Below, in pieces: positions 35,370-44,156 of a DNA stretch of 61,396 nucleotides. This stretch comes from Gemmatimonadaceae bacterium (lineage in GTDB: Bacteria > Gemmatimonadota > Gemmatimonadetes > Gemmatimonadales > Gemmatimonadaceae): contig JADZAN010000017.1 of assembly GCA_020852815.1 (NCBI GenBank), positions 1-61,396 of the forward strand, written 5' to 3'. Under the pieces are notes generated by a model, which saw only the letters and a list, made by a program, of their open reading frames with translations, was not told where the DNA came from and did no database searches. The position numbers and the translations under genes were made by a program. Within the stretch, counting starts at the first letter, position 1. Every line of letters starts with the position of its first letter.

Positions 35370-36374
35370 ATGACGAACGAGAGACAGCCATCGCTCGAGC
35401 AGCGCGACCTCTCGTGGTCGCTCGACGATACCACGGTCGACGCGACGGTCCAGTTCGCGCGCGAGGGCGTGGACGCCACAGGTGCAGGCGTCGTCTTCAT
35501 TGGCGGGAGCGGCCCCACCGACCGTGACTGGAACACGCCGCTCCTGCCGGGGACGAACGGGAGCGCGCGGTTGCTCGCCGAGGTCCTGGCGCAGGAAGGC
35601 ATCACGTCCATCCGCTACGACAAGCGCGCCGCTGGGGTGCGTGCGCGCGAGAACATGCCGCGCCTGGTGGGGAAGGTGAGCATGCAGAGCCACCTGGACG
35701 AGTTGGCCGGTGCCGTGCGCGCGCTCGCCGCGCAGCCCGGCGTGCGCCGCGACCGGTTGTTTGCGGTGGCCAACAGCGAGGGGACGTTGCACGCGCTGCA
35801 CTATCAGCTGCAACGTCCGGAACTCTCACTGGCGGGACTCGTCCTCATCGCGCCACCGGGGAGGAGCGTGGGGGCGGTGGCGCGCGCGCAGATCGCGGCG
35901 CAGCTTGCCCCCGTCCCTGGCGGCGAGGCGATCCTCGCGATGTACGATGCAGCGATCGCGCGCTTCCTCGCGTCGGAGCCGGTCGCGCCCGACCCCGCAC
36001 TCCCGCCGGGGATCGCCGGGCTCGTGCAGGGGTTGGCCAGCCCGGCCAACCTCCCCTTCTCGCGCGAGTTGTGGCTGGCGGACTCGGCGCCGCTGCTACG
36101 CGACGTGAACGTCCCCGTCCTCGTCGTCATCGGTGAGAAGGACGTCCAGGTGGATGTGCGGGCCGATGGGGGACCATTGCAACTGGCGGCTGCCGGGCGG
36201 GAACAGGTGACGTTTGCCTTCCCGCCCGACGCCAACCACGTGCTCAAGCACGAAACGCGGCCGCGCGCCGAACTGACGGCGGAATCGGCCTTCAGCTACA
36301 ACGCCGCCGATGCCGTCCTCGACCCCGAGGGGGTGGCGACGATCGTCGCGTGGTTGCGACGGCACGTGGCGTAG
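35370..36374 (+). CDS. Alpha/beta hydrolase
   Basis: 334 residues. The fold is seen in VVFIGGSGPTDRDWN (oxyanion strand), SIRYDKRAAG, the nucleophile elbow VANSEGT (Ser in NSEG, a variant of GxSxG), VLVVIGEKDVQVD with the acid Asp and DANHVLK with the catalytic His. Length and the late Asp/His match dienelactone-hydrolase/esterase-type enzymes of the alpha/beta hydrolase clan with a cap. No signal peptide, so it is cytosolic. Substrate unknown. The start at 35370 replaces a long artefactual open frame that reads antisense through the LRR gene. Confidence 0.82.
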   Translation: MTNERQPSLEQRDLSWSLDDTTVDATVQFAREGVDATGAGVVFIGGSGPTDRDWNTPLLPGTNGSARLLAEVLAQEGITSIRYDKRAAGVRARENMPRLVGKVSMQSHLDELAGAVRALAAQPGVRRDRLFAVANSEGTLHALHYQLQRPELSLAGLVLIAPPGRSVGAVARAQIAAQLAPVPGGEAILAMYDAAIARFLASEPVAPDPALPPGIAGLVQGLASPANLPFSRELWLADSAPLLRDVNVPVLVVIGEKDVQVDVRADGGPLQLAAAGREQVTFAFPPDANHVLKHETRPRAELTAESAFSYNAADAVLDPEGVATIVAWLRRHVA

Positions 36375-36429
36375 CGTCGCGGGTCGTCGCGCGTCGTCGC
36401 AGCACGAACACCTTCGGTTGGCGCCGCGC

Positions 36430-37698
36430 TCACACCACGATGCGCGGCATCCCCATCCCGAGGTGCATCAGGACGTCGTACACCGAGACGCCGGCCGCCG
36501 TGGCCACCTGGTTGGGATGCACATCGGGGTGGTCTGGGCCAATGAGCGTCGCCACGTCCCCCACCGCCACCGTGGTCTCGCTCCCCAGGTTCACCACGCA
36601 GTGCGAGGCGCTCACCGCACCGATCACGGGATACGTCCTGTCGCCAATGAGGATGCGTGACCCCTTCACGGCGCCGCGTGGATAGCCGTCGGCGTGACCC
36701 ACGGGGATGGTGGCGGTCCACGTGGGCGATTCGGCGGTGAAGCGGCGCCCATAGCTCACCGAGTCACCCGGGCGCAGGCGCTCCACGCGCACCACGCGCG
36801 CGCGCACGGCCAGCGCCACCTGCAATGCGGCGATGCTCCGTTCGCGCCCGTCGTCCGTGGGGTAGCCGCCAAACAGTGAAATGCCGGGGCGCACGGCGTC
36901 GAGGAGCGTGTCGGCGTGGTTGAACACCGCGTGCGACGAGGCCGCGTGCAACGGGCCGCCGATCGTGACCCCCGCACTTCGCGCCTCGGCCGCGAGCGAC
37001 GTGAGCCGCCCCACCTGTTCCGTATCGAAGGCACGGTCCTCGGTGAGCTCGGTGAACATCCCGCGCAGCGTCACGCGCGGCGCCCCCGCCATCTCGCGCA
37101 TGATGGGAAGGGCGCGGTGATACGGCACCCCCATCCGGCTCATTCCTGTGTCGATGTAGAGCTGTGCCGTCGCCGCGCGACGGGCGCGCGCCGCCGCGCG
37201 GGCAACGCGCGCCGCGGCATCGGGGACGCAGAGACTGAGCGTCACTCCGCCGCGCACCAACGCCTCACCTTCGGTGTCGTCGAACAGCGCGAGGAGGAGA
37301 ATGGGTTTGCGAATGCCCGCCTCCCGCAGCGCGAGCGCCTCGCTCACTTTCACCACGCCAAAGCCCTGCACGCGAGCGTCGAGTTCCAGGATGCGCGCCA
37401 CCTCGCGCAGCCCCAGCCCGTAGCCGTTGTTCTTGATGACGGCGATGATCGGGCGCTCGCCCGCCAGACGCGACAACACGTCCACGTTGTGGCGCATGGC
37501 CGATGGCGTGACTTCGACCCACGGCTCGAAGCGCGCCGGCGCGACGATCGGTGCATGGTCGCGCGCCCCATGCATGTCGCCGTCGTCGCCCTCGCCGGCC
37601 TGGAGTGGCGACGCCAGCAGTGGCGAGGAAAGGAGAGGCGACGCGAGGAGCGGCGAGGCGCTGGCGGCGGCGAGAAAGCGGCGACGTGAAAGCGACAT
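36430..37698 (-). CDS. Tat-exported alanine-racemase-family PLP enzyme
   Basis: 422 residues. The N-terminus SLSRRRFLAAA is a twin-arginine signal followed by a hydrophobic stretch with repeated SPLLASPLL units. The PLP barrel has the Schiff-base Lys89 in VIKNNGYGLG (consensus KANAYGHG), and the C-terminal domain carries the second catalytic Tyr in DSVSYGRRF and the IPVGHADGYPRG loop. It interconverts L- and D-amino acids, here outside the cytoplasm, so it resembles exported broad-spectrum racemases rather than the housekeeping enzyme. The substrate could be Ala, Ser or others. Divergent from the DUF488 gene. Confidence 0.85.
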   Translation of the reverse strand: MSLSRRRFLAAASASPLLASPLLSSPLLASPLQAGEGDDGDMHGARDHAPIVAPARFEPWVEVTPSAMRHNVDVLSRLAGERPIIAVIKNNGYGLGLREVARILELDARVQGFGVVKVSEALALREAGIRKPILLLALFDDTEGEALVRGGVTLSLCVPDAAARVARAAARARRAATAQLYIDTGMSRMGVPYHRALPIMREMAGAPRVTLRGMFTELTEDRAFDTEQVGRLTSLAAEARSAGVTIGGPLHAASSHAVFNHADTLLDAVRPGISLFGGYPTDDGRERSIAALQVALAVRARVVRVERLRPGDSVSYGRRFTAESPTWTATIPVGHADGYPRGAVKGSRILIGDRTYPVIGAVSASHCVVNLGSETTVAVGDVATLIGPDHPDVHPNQVATAAGVSVYDVLMHLGMGMPRIVV

Positions 37699-37711
37699 GA
37701 ACGAGAACCGT

Positions 37712-37739
37712 CGGTAGGTTTGAAACAGGGATCCTACCG
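37712..37739. promoter_or_regulatory. Inverted repeat in divergent promoter region
   Basis: CGGTAGG (37712-37718) and CCTACCG (37733-37739) are perfect 7-bp arms 14 bp apart, between the starts of the racemase and DUF488 genes. It could be an operator for either or both. Confidence 0.4.
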
Positions 37740-37771
37740 CCAACCTCCCGCCGTCGCCATCCGGAGCGCGC

Positions 37772-38185
37772 ATGTCGATTCGCATCGTCCAACTGGGTAC
37801 GCCCCGCCATCCGGGCGAGGGGCTCCGCATCGGAACCGTTAGGCGCCCTCCGCGCGGCGTCCCCAAGGAGCGCTTCGCCGCCGAGAACTGGTACGACGTC
37901 TGGTTCCCCAACCTCGCACCGAGTCCCGAGACGATAAAGCTCGGGCTGTCGGCGAAGACGCCGGCCGAGTGGGGGCGCTTTACGCGACAGTACCGCGCCG
38001 AGATGAAAGAACCGTCGGCACGCCACGACCTGGAGCTCCTCGCCGCATTGTCGCACGTGACGAACCTCTCGGTGGGATGCTACTGCGACGACGAGGGGCA
38101 CTGCCACCGCTCGGTACTGCGGGAGCTGCTGCGGGATTGCGGTGCGGCGCTCGCGTCCGCGCCGCGAGCGTCGCCCACCGTGTGA
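37772..38185 (+). CDS. DUF488-family protein
   Basis: 137 residues. The family pattern is visible: IRIVQLGTPR at the N-terminus, RPPRGVPKERFAAENWYDVWFPNLAPS, YRAEMKEP and the Cys-rich SVGCYCDDEGHCHRSVLRELL at the end. DUF488 proteins are small cytosolic proteins of unknown biochemistry; the CxCxxxxxCHR segment suggests metal binding or redox chemistry. The stop codon lies inside a CRP-like palindrome. No operon partner is evident. Confidence 0.82.
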   Translation: MSIRIVQLGTPRHPGEGLRIGTVRRPPRGVPKERFAAENWYDVWFPNLAPSPETIKLGLSAKTPAEWGRFTRQYRAEMKEPSARHDLELLAALSHVTNLSVGCYCDDEGHCHRSVLRELLRDCGAALASAPRASPTV

Positions 38186-38196
38186 TGCATATCACA
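38181..38196. promoter_or_regulatory. CRP/FNR-type binding site
   Basis: TGTGA-TGCATA-TCACA is a perfect TGTGA-N6-TCACA dyad, the classical CRP half-site pair. It lies ~135 bp upstream of the membrane sulfatase-fold gene (38329) and overlaps the DUF488 stop codon. The distance is longer than usual, so a role at the sulfatase promoter is tentative. Confidence 0.45.
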
Positions 38197-38328
38197 AGGA
38201 ATCGCGCTAAGAAGGGTGTGGCGTGCGCGCAACCAGCTTGCGGCTTTGTCGGGTCGATCGCAGGATAGCTCCCCGCGTTTCCCGCATTGTGTTGTTTGAC
38301 CGCTAAGCAGGCACAACAGGGGCCACGT

Positions 38329-40239
38329 ATGACCGTGACTGCCCTCGAGCACCGTCCGACTCGTGCGAACGCACGGGCTGAGCGAAACGACGACATCGCG
38401 CCGCGCCTGCGCAGTATGGAGCTGCTCTGGCTCGTCCCCTGGACCGCCCTCGCGTTCGGGCTGGCTGAGGGGGCGTGGATGACGTACAGCCGCCTGATAC
38501 TCGGCGACAAGACGCTGACGGGCATTCACAATGCCTGGCTCGCTTCGCTCACCGACCTGGTCTGGTTCACGCTCCTGGCGCTGCTCCTCCTGGCCGTGAG
38601 TGGGCTACGACGACTCATGGGGCGAGCGGCACTCCCCGCGGGAGTCGTGCTCGGCAGCTTTGTCGGCTTTGGCACATTCACGCTGCTACTTCTCGTGAAA
38701 GGCCTTCATCCGCTGGCGGCGGCGATGCTTGCGACCGGCATCGCCATGGAAGGGGGACGACAGCTCTCACGCCGGCTTCCGGCGGTGCTGCGGCTGGTGC
38801 GGCTGACGACGCTTCCGTTGGTGGCGCTGTTCGGTCTCGTCATCGCCGGCGCCTTTGCCCGCGAACGGTTCAAGGAGGCGCGCGCCATTGCAGCCGCCGG
38901 AGGGGCCATGGCGCCGGACGGTGCGCCAAACGTCCTCCTGCTGGTGCTCGACACGGTCCGTGACATCGACCTGAGCGTCAGCGGCTACGCGCGCAGCACC
39001 ACCCCCAACCTCGAGCGGCTGGCGGCCACTGGGGTGCAGTTCACGAAGGCATGGTCGCCGTCGTCGTGGACGCTGTCGTCGCACGCCAGCATGTTCACCG
39101 GTCGCTATCCGCATGAACTGACCGCGGGGCTTGCGGTGCGACTGGACGGGCGCGATGAGACGATCGCCGAGCGCCTGTCACGGAAGGGATGGCGCACCGC
39201 GGGCTTTGTCGGGAATCTGCACTACGGCAGCACGTACTTTGGCCTCAACCGCGGCTTCCAGCACTACGAGGACTACGTCATCACCCCGGGTGAGGCGGTC
39301 CTCAACTCGTCGTTCGGCCGCTTCCTCGTCACCGAGGAGTCGTTGCGCGAGCTGGTGGGCTACCATGATATCGTGGGACGGCGGCGCGCTCCGAGCCTCA
39401 ACGCTCGGCTCCTGCGATGGATTGCCACCGGGGCGCGGGAGAGCCGACGCCCGTTCTTTGCCTTCGTGAACTACTACGACGCGCACGAGCCGTATGAACC
39501 GCCCGCCGACTACGAGCGCCGCTTCGCGAGCAACGTTCCGCTCCATCGATTCGTGACCGACCAGAGCGTGCGCGGTGCGCGACAACTGGACAAGCAGTCG
39601 ATGACGCCCGCCGAGATTGCCAGGCTTCGCGACAACTACGACGCATCGATCGCGTACCTGGACGCGTCCATCGGGCAGTTGCTCGATTCGCTGCGCGCGC
39701 TGGGGGTGCTGAAGAACACGCTCGTCATCATCACCTCCGACCACGGGGAGCAGTTCGGCGAGCGCGGGCTCTTCGTGCACGGCAACAGCGTGTACCGTCC
39801 GGTGATGAAGGTACCGCTGATCGTTTCCATGCCGGGACGCATCCCGCCGGGGCGCCGCGTGGACGCGCGCGTCAACACGCGATCGCTCGCGGCGACTATC
39901 GACGAATACACGGGGTCGTCCGGGCGCCGCCCCATGCCGGGGCAATCGTTGGCGCCCTACCTCGACACGATCCCGGATACGGTTGCCGACGTTGCCATGC
40001 TCCATGAAGCGATCACGACGAAACACGAAAAGCTCTGGACCCTCCTCGTCGGCGACCTGCAGTACATCCGCCACGAGGGGGGGCGCGAAGAGCTGATCGC
40101 CCTGCCAAACGATTCGACGCTCGCACCCGGCACGCGCAGTTATCGAGGGCAAACGTCGACGATGCCGCTGACCCGCCTGCTCGCGTTGCAGCTGGATTCG
40201 ATCCTTCGCACAACCGGCCCCGAGCGCTGGGCGCGATAG
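38329..40239 (+). CDS. Membrane-anchored sulfatase-fold (alkaline phosphatase superfamily) protein
   Basis: 636 residues. Four to five membrane helices lie in the first ~190 residues (LLWLVPWTALAFGLAEGAW, VWFTLLALLLLAVSGL, GVVLGSFVGFGTFTLLLLV, LPLVALFGLVIAGAF). The catalytic domain starts at NVLLLVLDTVRD; the nucleophile position is Thr248 in SSWTLSSHASMFTGRYPHE, not the Cys/Ser of formylglycine sulfatases, and other metal ligands appear in NYYDAHEPYEPP and ITSDHGEQFGERGLF. A Thr nucleophile is typical of phosphoglycerol/phosphoethanolamine transferases and related phosphatases. It probably acts on lipid-linked or envelope phosphodiesters. The start at 38329 fits GGGG upstream. Confidence 0.85.
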   Translation: MTVTALEHRPTRANARAERNDDIAPRLRSMELLWLVPWTALAFGLAEGAWMTYSRLILGDKTLTGIHNAWLASLTDLVWFTLLALLLLAVSGLRRLMGRAALPAGVVLGSFVGFGTFTLLLLVKGLHPLAAAMLATGIAMEGGRQLSRRLPAVLRLVRLTTLPLVALFGLVIAGAFARERFKEARAIAAAGGAMAPDGAPNVLLLVLDTVRDIDLSVSGYARSTTPNLERLAATGVQFTKAWSPSSWTLSSHASMFTGRYPHELTAGLAVRLDGRDETIAERLSRKGWRTAGFVGNLHYGSTYFGLNRGFQHYEDYVITPGEAVLNSSFGRFLVTEESLRELVGYHDIVGRRRAPSLNARLLRWIATGARESRRPFFAFVNYYDAHEPYEPPADYERRFASNVPLHRFVTDQSVRGARQLDKQSMTPAEIARLRDNYDASIAYLDASIGQLLDSLRALGVLKNTLVIITSDHGEQFGERGLFVHGNSVYRPVMKVPLIVSMPGRIPPGRRVDARVNTRSLAATIDEYTGSSGRRPMPGQSLAPYLDTIPDTVADVAMLHEAITTKHEKLWTLLVGDLQYIRHEGGREELIALPNDSTLAPGTRSYRGQTSTMPLTRLLALQLDSILRTTGPERWAR

Positions 40240-40330
40240 CGGGGCCTGCCGTTAGCGGTTAGGGTGGGTGAGGACTGCGCGCCACACGCTTGCCGCGCAC
40301 GCGGGAATGCCGCATTGTGTGCCGCTTCCC

Positions 40331-40365
40331 GCACCGCACCGCACCGCACCGCACCGCACCGCACC
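40331..40365 (+). repeat. GCACC pentanucleotide tandem repeat, seven copies
   Basis: Seven perfect GCACC units in a row, 105 bp before the next gene (40470), in the intergenic region after the sulfatase-fold gene. Pentamer slippage would shift spacing rather than a reading frame. Confidence 0.85.
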
Positions 40366-40469
40366 GCGCGTCGCGCGTCGTCCCGCGCGCGCGATGCGCA
40401 CCTGAGGATCCGGTCCCGGCCATCCCTGGCCGGGATTTGCACTCCCCCCTCGCACGCCGGAGCCCTTGC

Positions 40470-41144
40470 ATGCCCCTCATCGCCCATCCTTCCGATCCGT
40501 CCCTCACCCCGCGACGCACCTTCCTCCAACGATTGGCTGCCGCGTCGGCAATGCTCGCTGGCGCGACCCCGGCGATCGCCGACGCGCAGCAAGCCAAGGC
40601 CCCGGCCGACCCCTGGCTTGCCAAGGTCACGGCCAAGCACCGGCAGGTCTTCGATGCCCCCGAGCACAACAGCGGCTTCCCGGCCGTCTTCGCGGCGACG
40701 TACCTCCGCACGATGACGGAGTCGTACCAGCTCGCGCCCGGCGGCGCCCACGCCATCGTCGTGCTGCGGCACTGGGCGATGCCGATGGCGCTCACCGACG
40801 CGGTCTGGAACAAGTACGCCATCGGGTCGATGTTCGACGTGACCGATCCCGCCACGAAGGCACCCGCCAGGCGCAACATCTTCTGGAAGCCCAACGAAGG
40901 CGACGTTCCCTTCCCGCAGTTCTCCATCGAGAAGGTCATGGCGATGCCGGCGACCTTCGTGGCATGCGGGCTGGCACTCACGGTGCTGAGCGCGCGCGCC
41001 GCCGCGAAGGCGGGCGTCGACGCGGCGACCGCCAAGCGCGAGTGGGAGGCGGGGATCATCCCCGGGATCACGGTCGTCCCGTCGGGCGTGCTGGCGGTCG
41101 CCCGCGCGCAGGAACACGGCTGCTCGTACTGCTACGCCGGGTAG
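40470..41144 (+). CDS. Exported DsrE-like hypothetical protein
   Basis: 224 residues with a probable Tat signal (TPRRTFLQRLAAASAMLAGAT). The core (AIVVLRHWAMPMALTDAVWNKY, VMAMPATFVACGLALTVLSA) has the DsrE/DsrF-like alternation, and the end is AQEHGCSYCYAG with a Cys pair that could be redox-active or bind metal. This family is common in Gemmatimonadota and Bacteroidota as a conserved secreted protein of unknown function. The ATG at 40470 is chosen because it fits the signal; a longer in-frame version reads through the tandem repeat. A hairpin terminator lies just after the stop. Confidence 0.75.
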   Translation: MPLIAHPSDPSLTPRRTFLQRLAAASAMLAGATPAIADAQQAKAPADPWLAKVTAKHRQVFDAPEHNSGFPAVFAATYLRTMTESYQLAPGGAHAIVVLRHWAMPMALTDAVWNKYAIGSMFDVTDPATKAPARRNIFWKPNEGDVPFPQFSIEKVMAMPATFVACGLALTVLSARAAAKAGVDAATAKREWEAGIIPGITVVPSGVLAVARAQEHGCSYCYAG

Positions 41145-41152
41145 GTCACGAC

Positions 41153-41178
41153 GATGGGGGGCGTGTGAGCCCCCCATC
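41153..41178. terminator. Convergent hairpin terminator
   Basis: GATGGGGGGC and GCCCCCCATC are perfect 10-bp arms around a 6-base loop, between two convergent genes (stops at 41144 and 41190). No U-tract; it could serve both directions. Confidence 0.7.
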
Positions 41179-41189
41179 GCACCGTGCGG

Positions 41190-41870
41190 TCAGTGCTTGT
41201 GGCCGCCCTGCTGCGTGTGGTACCGGCAGCTCACATTTGGGTTGAACTGCGCAAAGATCCCCTTGGGGTTGTCGCGCCACAGCCAGACGTGGCGGTCGTA
41301 GTGCGGCTCGAACATGTGCGCCTCGTCGATTGCAGTGGCCGGGTCGTCTTCCATGCGATCCCACGGCACCCCCTGGAACGACGGAGGGGCGGTGTTGCCG
41401 GCCTGCTCCCACGCCTTGATGAAGACGAGGTTCTCCACCGCGACCAGCGCCAGCGAACCGTCGCGCTGTGGTTCGTAGATCAGGACGGCCGGCTTGCTGA
41501 AGTCGGTGTGCGTCCCCGTCCCGTTCACCTTGGGCGATGGCGGGGTGGTGATCCCCAGCATGTCGGGGCGGAAGAAGTGGATCCCCATCGCCCCCAGCTC
41601 CGCGGGGCGCCCCATGAGCTCGGCGCTGTCGCAGATGTTGCCGGGATCTCGGACGTAGCCCTCGGCGAGCGCGGTGCGCACGTCACGAAAGCGTTCGGTG
41701 GCCTTGCGCACCGCGGCGAGCGACGGCTCGACCTTCGGCGACGGCTGTGCGGCAATGGGGGCGACGGACAAAAGACAGAGTGCCGCCGAAAGCACGGTGA
41801 GGGCCGAGCGGCTGGGCGCGGTTAGGGCTTCGCCAATGGGCGCGCTATGCAATGAGGTAGTGAAACGCAT
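41190..41870 (-). CDS. Secreted hypothetical protein
   Basis: 226 residues with a signal peptide (ALTVLSAALCLLSVAPIAAQ). Motifs such as VRDPGNICDSAELMGRP, GAMGIHFFRPDMLG, AVLIYEPQRDGSLALVAVENLVF and EPHYDRHVWLWRDNPKGIFAQFNPNVSC are conserved in a known but uncharacterised secreted family. The His-rich C-terminus (CRYHTQQGGHKH) could bind metal. No neighbour suggests a function. Confidence 0.75.
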   Translation of the reverse strand: MRFTTSLHSAPIGEALTAPSRSALTVLSAALCLLSVAPIAAQPSPKVEPSLAAVRKATERFRDVRTALAEGYVRDPGNICDSAELMGRPAELGAMGIHFFRPDMLGITTPPSPKVNGTGTHTDFSKPAVLIYEPQRDGSLALVAVENLVFIKAWEQAGNTAPPSFQGVPWDRMEDDPATAIDEAHMFEPHYDRHVWLWRDNPKGIFAQFNPNVSCRYHTQQGGHKH

Positions 41871-42022
41871 GGAGGGCTCCAGATCCGTGAGGGGGCAGCG
41901 CCGGCCCTACCTCGGCCGCACCGGCCAGCACCCCGGACCAGGGCGCCGACGCTCTACGATGTCAGGGGGCGCGATGCCGCACATGAGTCACCTGACCCAT
42001 CGAGTGCCGGCGCTCGACCGCG

Positions 42023-43624
42023 TCAGCCGCCGCCGAACGTCCTGGCCAGCGCCGTCGCCGAACGCGCCGCCAGCGCATAGATCGACAGCTGGGGGTTGGC
42101 GCCGACGCTCGTGGGGAAGAGCGATCCGTCGATCACCGAGACGTTGTCGACGTGGCGCAGGCGACCGAGCGAGTCGGTGACGCCGCGCCTGTCGTCGGCA
42201 CCCATCGCGCACCCACCCATCACGTGCGCGCTCACGAGCTTGGCCTGCGGGGAGCGCATGGTGAAGGCGGCGATCTGCGCCTTGGCGGCGGCCAGGGTGC
42301 GCGCTGGCGTGGCGCGCTCGTGGAACGGGATCACGAGCTGCGCTCCAGCGGCGAATTGCAGCTCGGCCATGACCCCCATCGCGCGGCGAGCGCCTTCCAT
42401 CAGGTACCGCGACACCGGGTAATCGAGCACGGGGGAGCCGTCGTCGCGCAGCTCGACCGTCCCCCCCACGCTTTCGGGGTGAAAGCCATCGCGCAACAGC
42501 GCCAGCACGACATGCGCGTGCCGCAGCCGCTTCATCACCGCGGCGTGCTCCTCGCCGATGCCGGTGACCGTCGACGCCGTCAGCACCGGGTGCAGCGGCG
42601 GCACCTCGAGCTTGAAGCCAGGACCGTCGGCGCTCCCCTCGTTGAAATGATCCGAGTACACCGACTGCGGCGCGCCGGCAAAAGCATCGACGGGCTCCGC
42701 AAAGCGGGCGAGCGAGATGGTGACCGGATGCAGGAAGGTGCGCGTGCCAATGAGGGCGTTGGGATCAGGGACTCGACTGCGGAGGAGGAGTGCCGGTGTG
42801 TTGATGGCGCCGCCCGACAGGACCACGTGCCGTACGCGGACGCGCGCTGCGTCGCGCCGGCGCTCGAAGCCATCGCTTCCCATGAGGGTCACGACGACTT
42901 CCTGCACGCGACTTCCCGCGAGGACCAGGCGTTCGGCCCGTGCATGATAAAGCAGCTCGGCGCCGCGGTCGAGCGCCGAGGGGAGCGTGGTCACCAGCAT
43001 CGACTGCTTGGCGTTGGTCGGGCACCCCATCCCGCAGTAGCCCAGGTTGTAGCATCCGCTCACGTTGCGCGGAATGACGTGCGGTGCAATGCCGAGTTTG
43101 GTGAGCGCGTCGGCCAGAAGCTGGTTGTTGCGGTTGGGAGGCATTCCCCATGGTGCAATGCTGAGGCGCCGCTCCATCTGCTCCCACCACGGCGTGAGCG
43201 CCTCGGTGGTGAGGTCGGTGAGGCCGAACCGTTCCTGCCAGTGCGCAAGCGTCGACGGCGGCGTGCGGAACGACGACGTCCAGTTGACCACCGTTGTCCC
43301 GCCCACGGTGCGCCCCTGCATGATGTTGATTCCCTTGTCCTTCGTCTTGCGCGACGCCGACTCCTGGTAGAGGGTGGGATAGGCCTCGGACTCGAGCATG
43401 CGGAAGTCGCGCGTGCTGCGCAGCCCTCCTTCCTCGATCAGGATCACCTTGAGCCCGGCGGCCGAGAGGATCTCGGCGGTCACGCCGCCCCCGGCACCCG
43501 TCCCGACGATTGCGACGTCGCCCTCGAAGGTCGAACCGTCGGCGAGCGTGGCGCCGTCGTGCACGCGCCATCCGCGGGCGATACCCTCGGCGATGGGATC
43601 TGGAAACGAGCGCTGCGTCGTCAT
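42023..43624 (-). CDS. GMC-family FAD-dependent oxidoreductase (sugar/polyol dehydrogenase)
   Basis: 533 residues. The FAD-binding Rossmann motif is VAIVGTGAGGGVTAE near residue 40; other GMC boxes are GRTVGGTTVVNW, VLSGGAINTPALLL, HVMGGCAMGADDRRGVT with the catalytic His and SVIDGSLFPTSVGANPQLSI. It is the large subunit of a gluconate/sorbose/fructose-type dehydrogenase. Its start overlaps the stop of the small subunit gene by 4 bp (ATGA), so the two proteins form one complex; the small subunit carries the export signal and could drag the large one through the Tat system. Confidence 0.9.
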   Translation of the reverse strand: MTTQRSFPDPIAEGIARGWRVHDGATLADGSTFEGDVAIVGTGAGGGVTAEILSAAGLKVILIEEGGLRSTRDFRMLESEAYPTLYQESASRKTKDKGINIMQGRTVGGTTVVNWTSSFRTPPSTLAHWQERFGLTDLTTEALTPWWEQMERRLSIAPWGMPPNRNNQLLADALTKLGIAPHVIPRNVSGCYNLGYCGMGCPTNAKQSMLVTTLPSALDRGAELLYHARAERLVLAGSRVQEVVVTLMGSDGFERRRDAARVRVRHVVLSGGAINTPALLLRSRVPDPNALIGTRTFLHPVTISLARFAEPVDAFAGAPQSVYSDHFNEGSADGPGFKLEVPPLHPVLTASTVTGIGEEHAAVMKRLRHAHVVLALLRDGFHPESVGGTVELRDDGSPVLDYPVSRYLMEGARRAMGVMAELQFAAGAQLVIPFHERATPARTLAAAKAQIAAFTMRSPQAKLVSAHVMGGCAMGADDRRGVTDSLGRLRHVDNVSVIDGSLFPTSVGANPQLSIYALAARSATALARTFGGG

Positions 43625-44151
43625 GCGGCGCTCGGCGTTAGGCGCGGCGGCCCCGGGTAGCCCGTCGCCTCCCAGTGTGCGGGGGTGGCGTACCACGCGG
43701 CAAAGGTGATGTCGTGCAGCGCCTGGTAGGCGCTCACCAGCATCGCCGTCCGCCCGTGGCGCCAACGGGCGAGAATCCGTGCAGCACGCGCGGCGTCGAT
43801 GCGACGCCACGGGAGCGCCGTCCCCGCCAGGAGCAACCGCACCGCTCCCCTATCGAGGAGGCAGAAGAACTGCTGCAGCTCCTCGCGCGCCGACGGCGAG
43901 AGTTGCGACACCGTGCGATTCACATCGTCCAGCAGCGTGTCCATCGTGGCGGTGGTCCACGAGCCTGCAGGGACCACCCCGTCGAGGAAGGCGGGGATGA
44001 CGGCGGCGAAGAGCGCGCGACCGGACGGGGAGAGACCGTTGCCGCCATCCTTGCAACTGCGCAGGCGCCAGGCTCCCCAGGCGCCGGCGACCAGCAGGGC
44101 TCCGCCGCCAATGGCGCCGGCCTTGATGAAGGTGCGTCGGGTGATGGGCAT
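43621..44151 (-). CDS. Gluconate 2-dehydrogenase subunit 3-like Tat protein
   Basis: 176 residues. The N-terminus ITRRTFIKAGAIGGGALLVAGA is a twin-arginine signal. The rest matches the small subunit of membrane-bound gluconate 2-dehydrogenase (GLSPSGRALFAAVIPAFLDG, TLLDDVNRTVSQLSPSAREELQQFFCLLD, FAAWYATPAHWEATGYPGPP). It escorts and anchors the GMC subunit at the periplasmic face. It starts 5 bp after the beta-galactosidase stop and overlaps the GMC gene, so the three form an operon. Confidence 0.88.
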   Translation of the reverse strand: MPITRRTFIKAGAIGGGALLVAGAWGAWRLRSCKDGGNGLSPSGRALFAAVIPAFLDGVVPAGSWTTATMDTLLDDVNRTVSQLSPSAREELQQFFCLLDRGAVRLLLAGTALPWRRIDAARAARILARWRHGRTAMLVSAYQALHDITFAAWYATPAHWEATGYPGPPRLTPSAA

Positions 44152-44156
44152 GCGGC

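Noticed and set aside
37412-37440. Alanine racemase as housekeeping alr
   Set aside because: The Tat signal and the divergent Lys motif argue against the usual cytosolic enzyme, so no gene symbol is given.
40331-40365. CRISPR-like repeats
   Set aside because: Units are 5 bp with no spacers; no cas gene or repeat-spacer array was found anywhere in the window.
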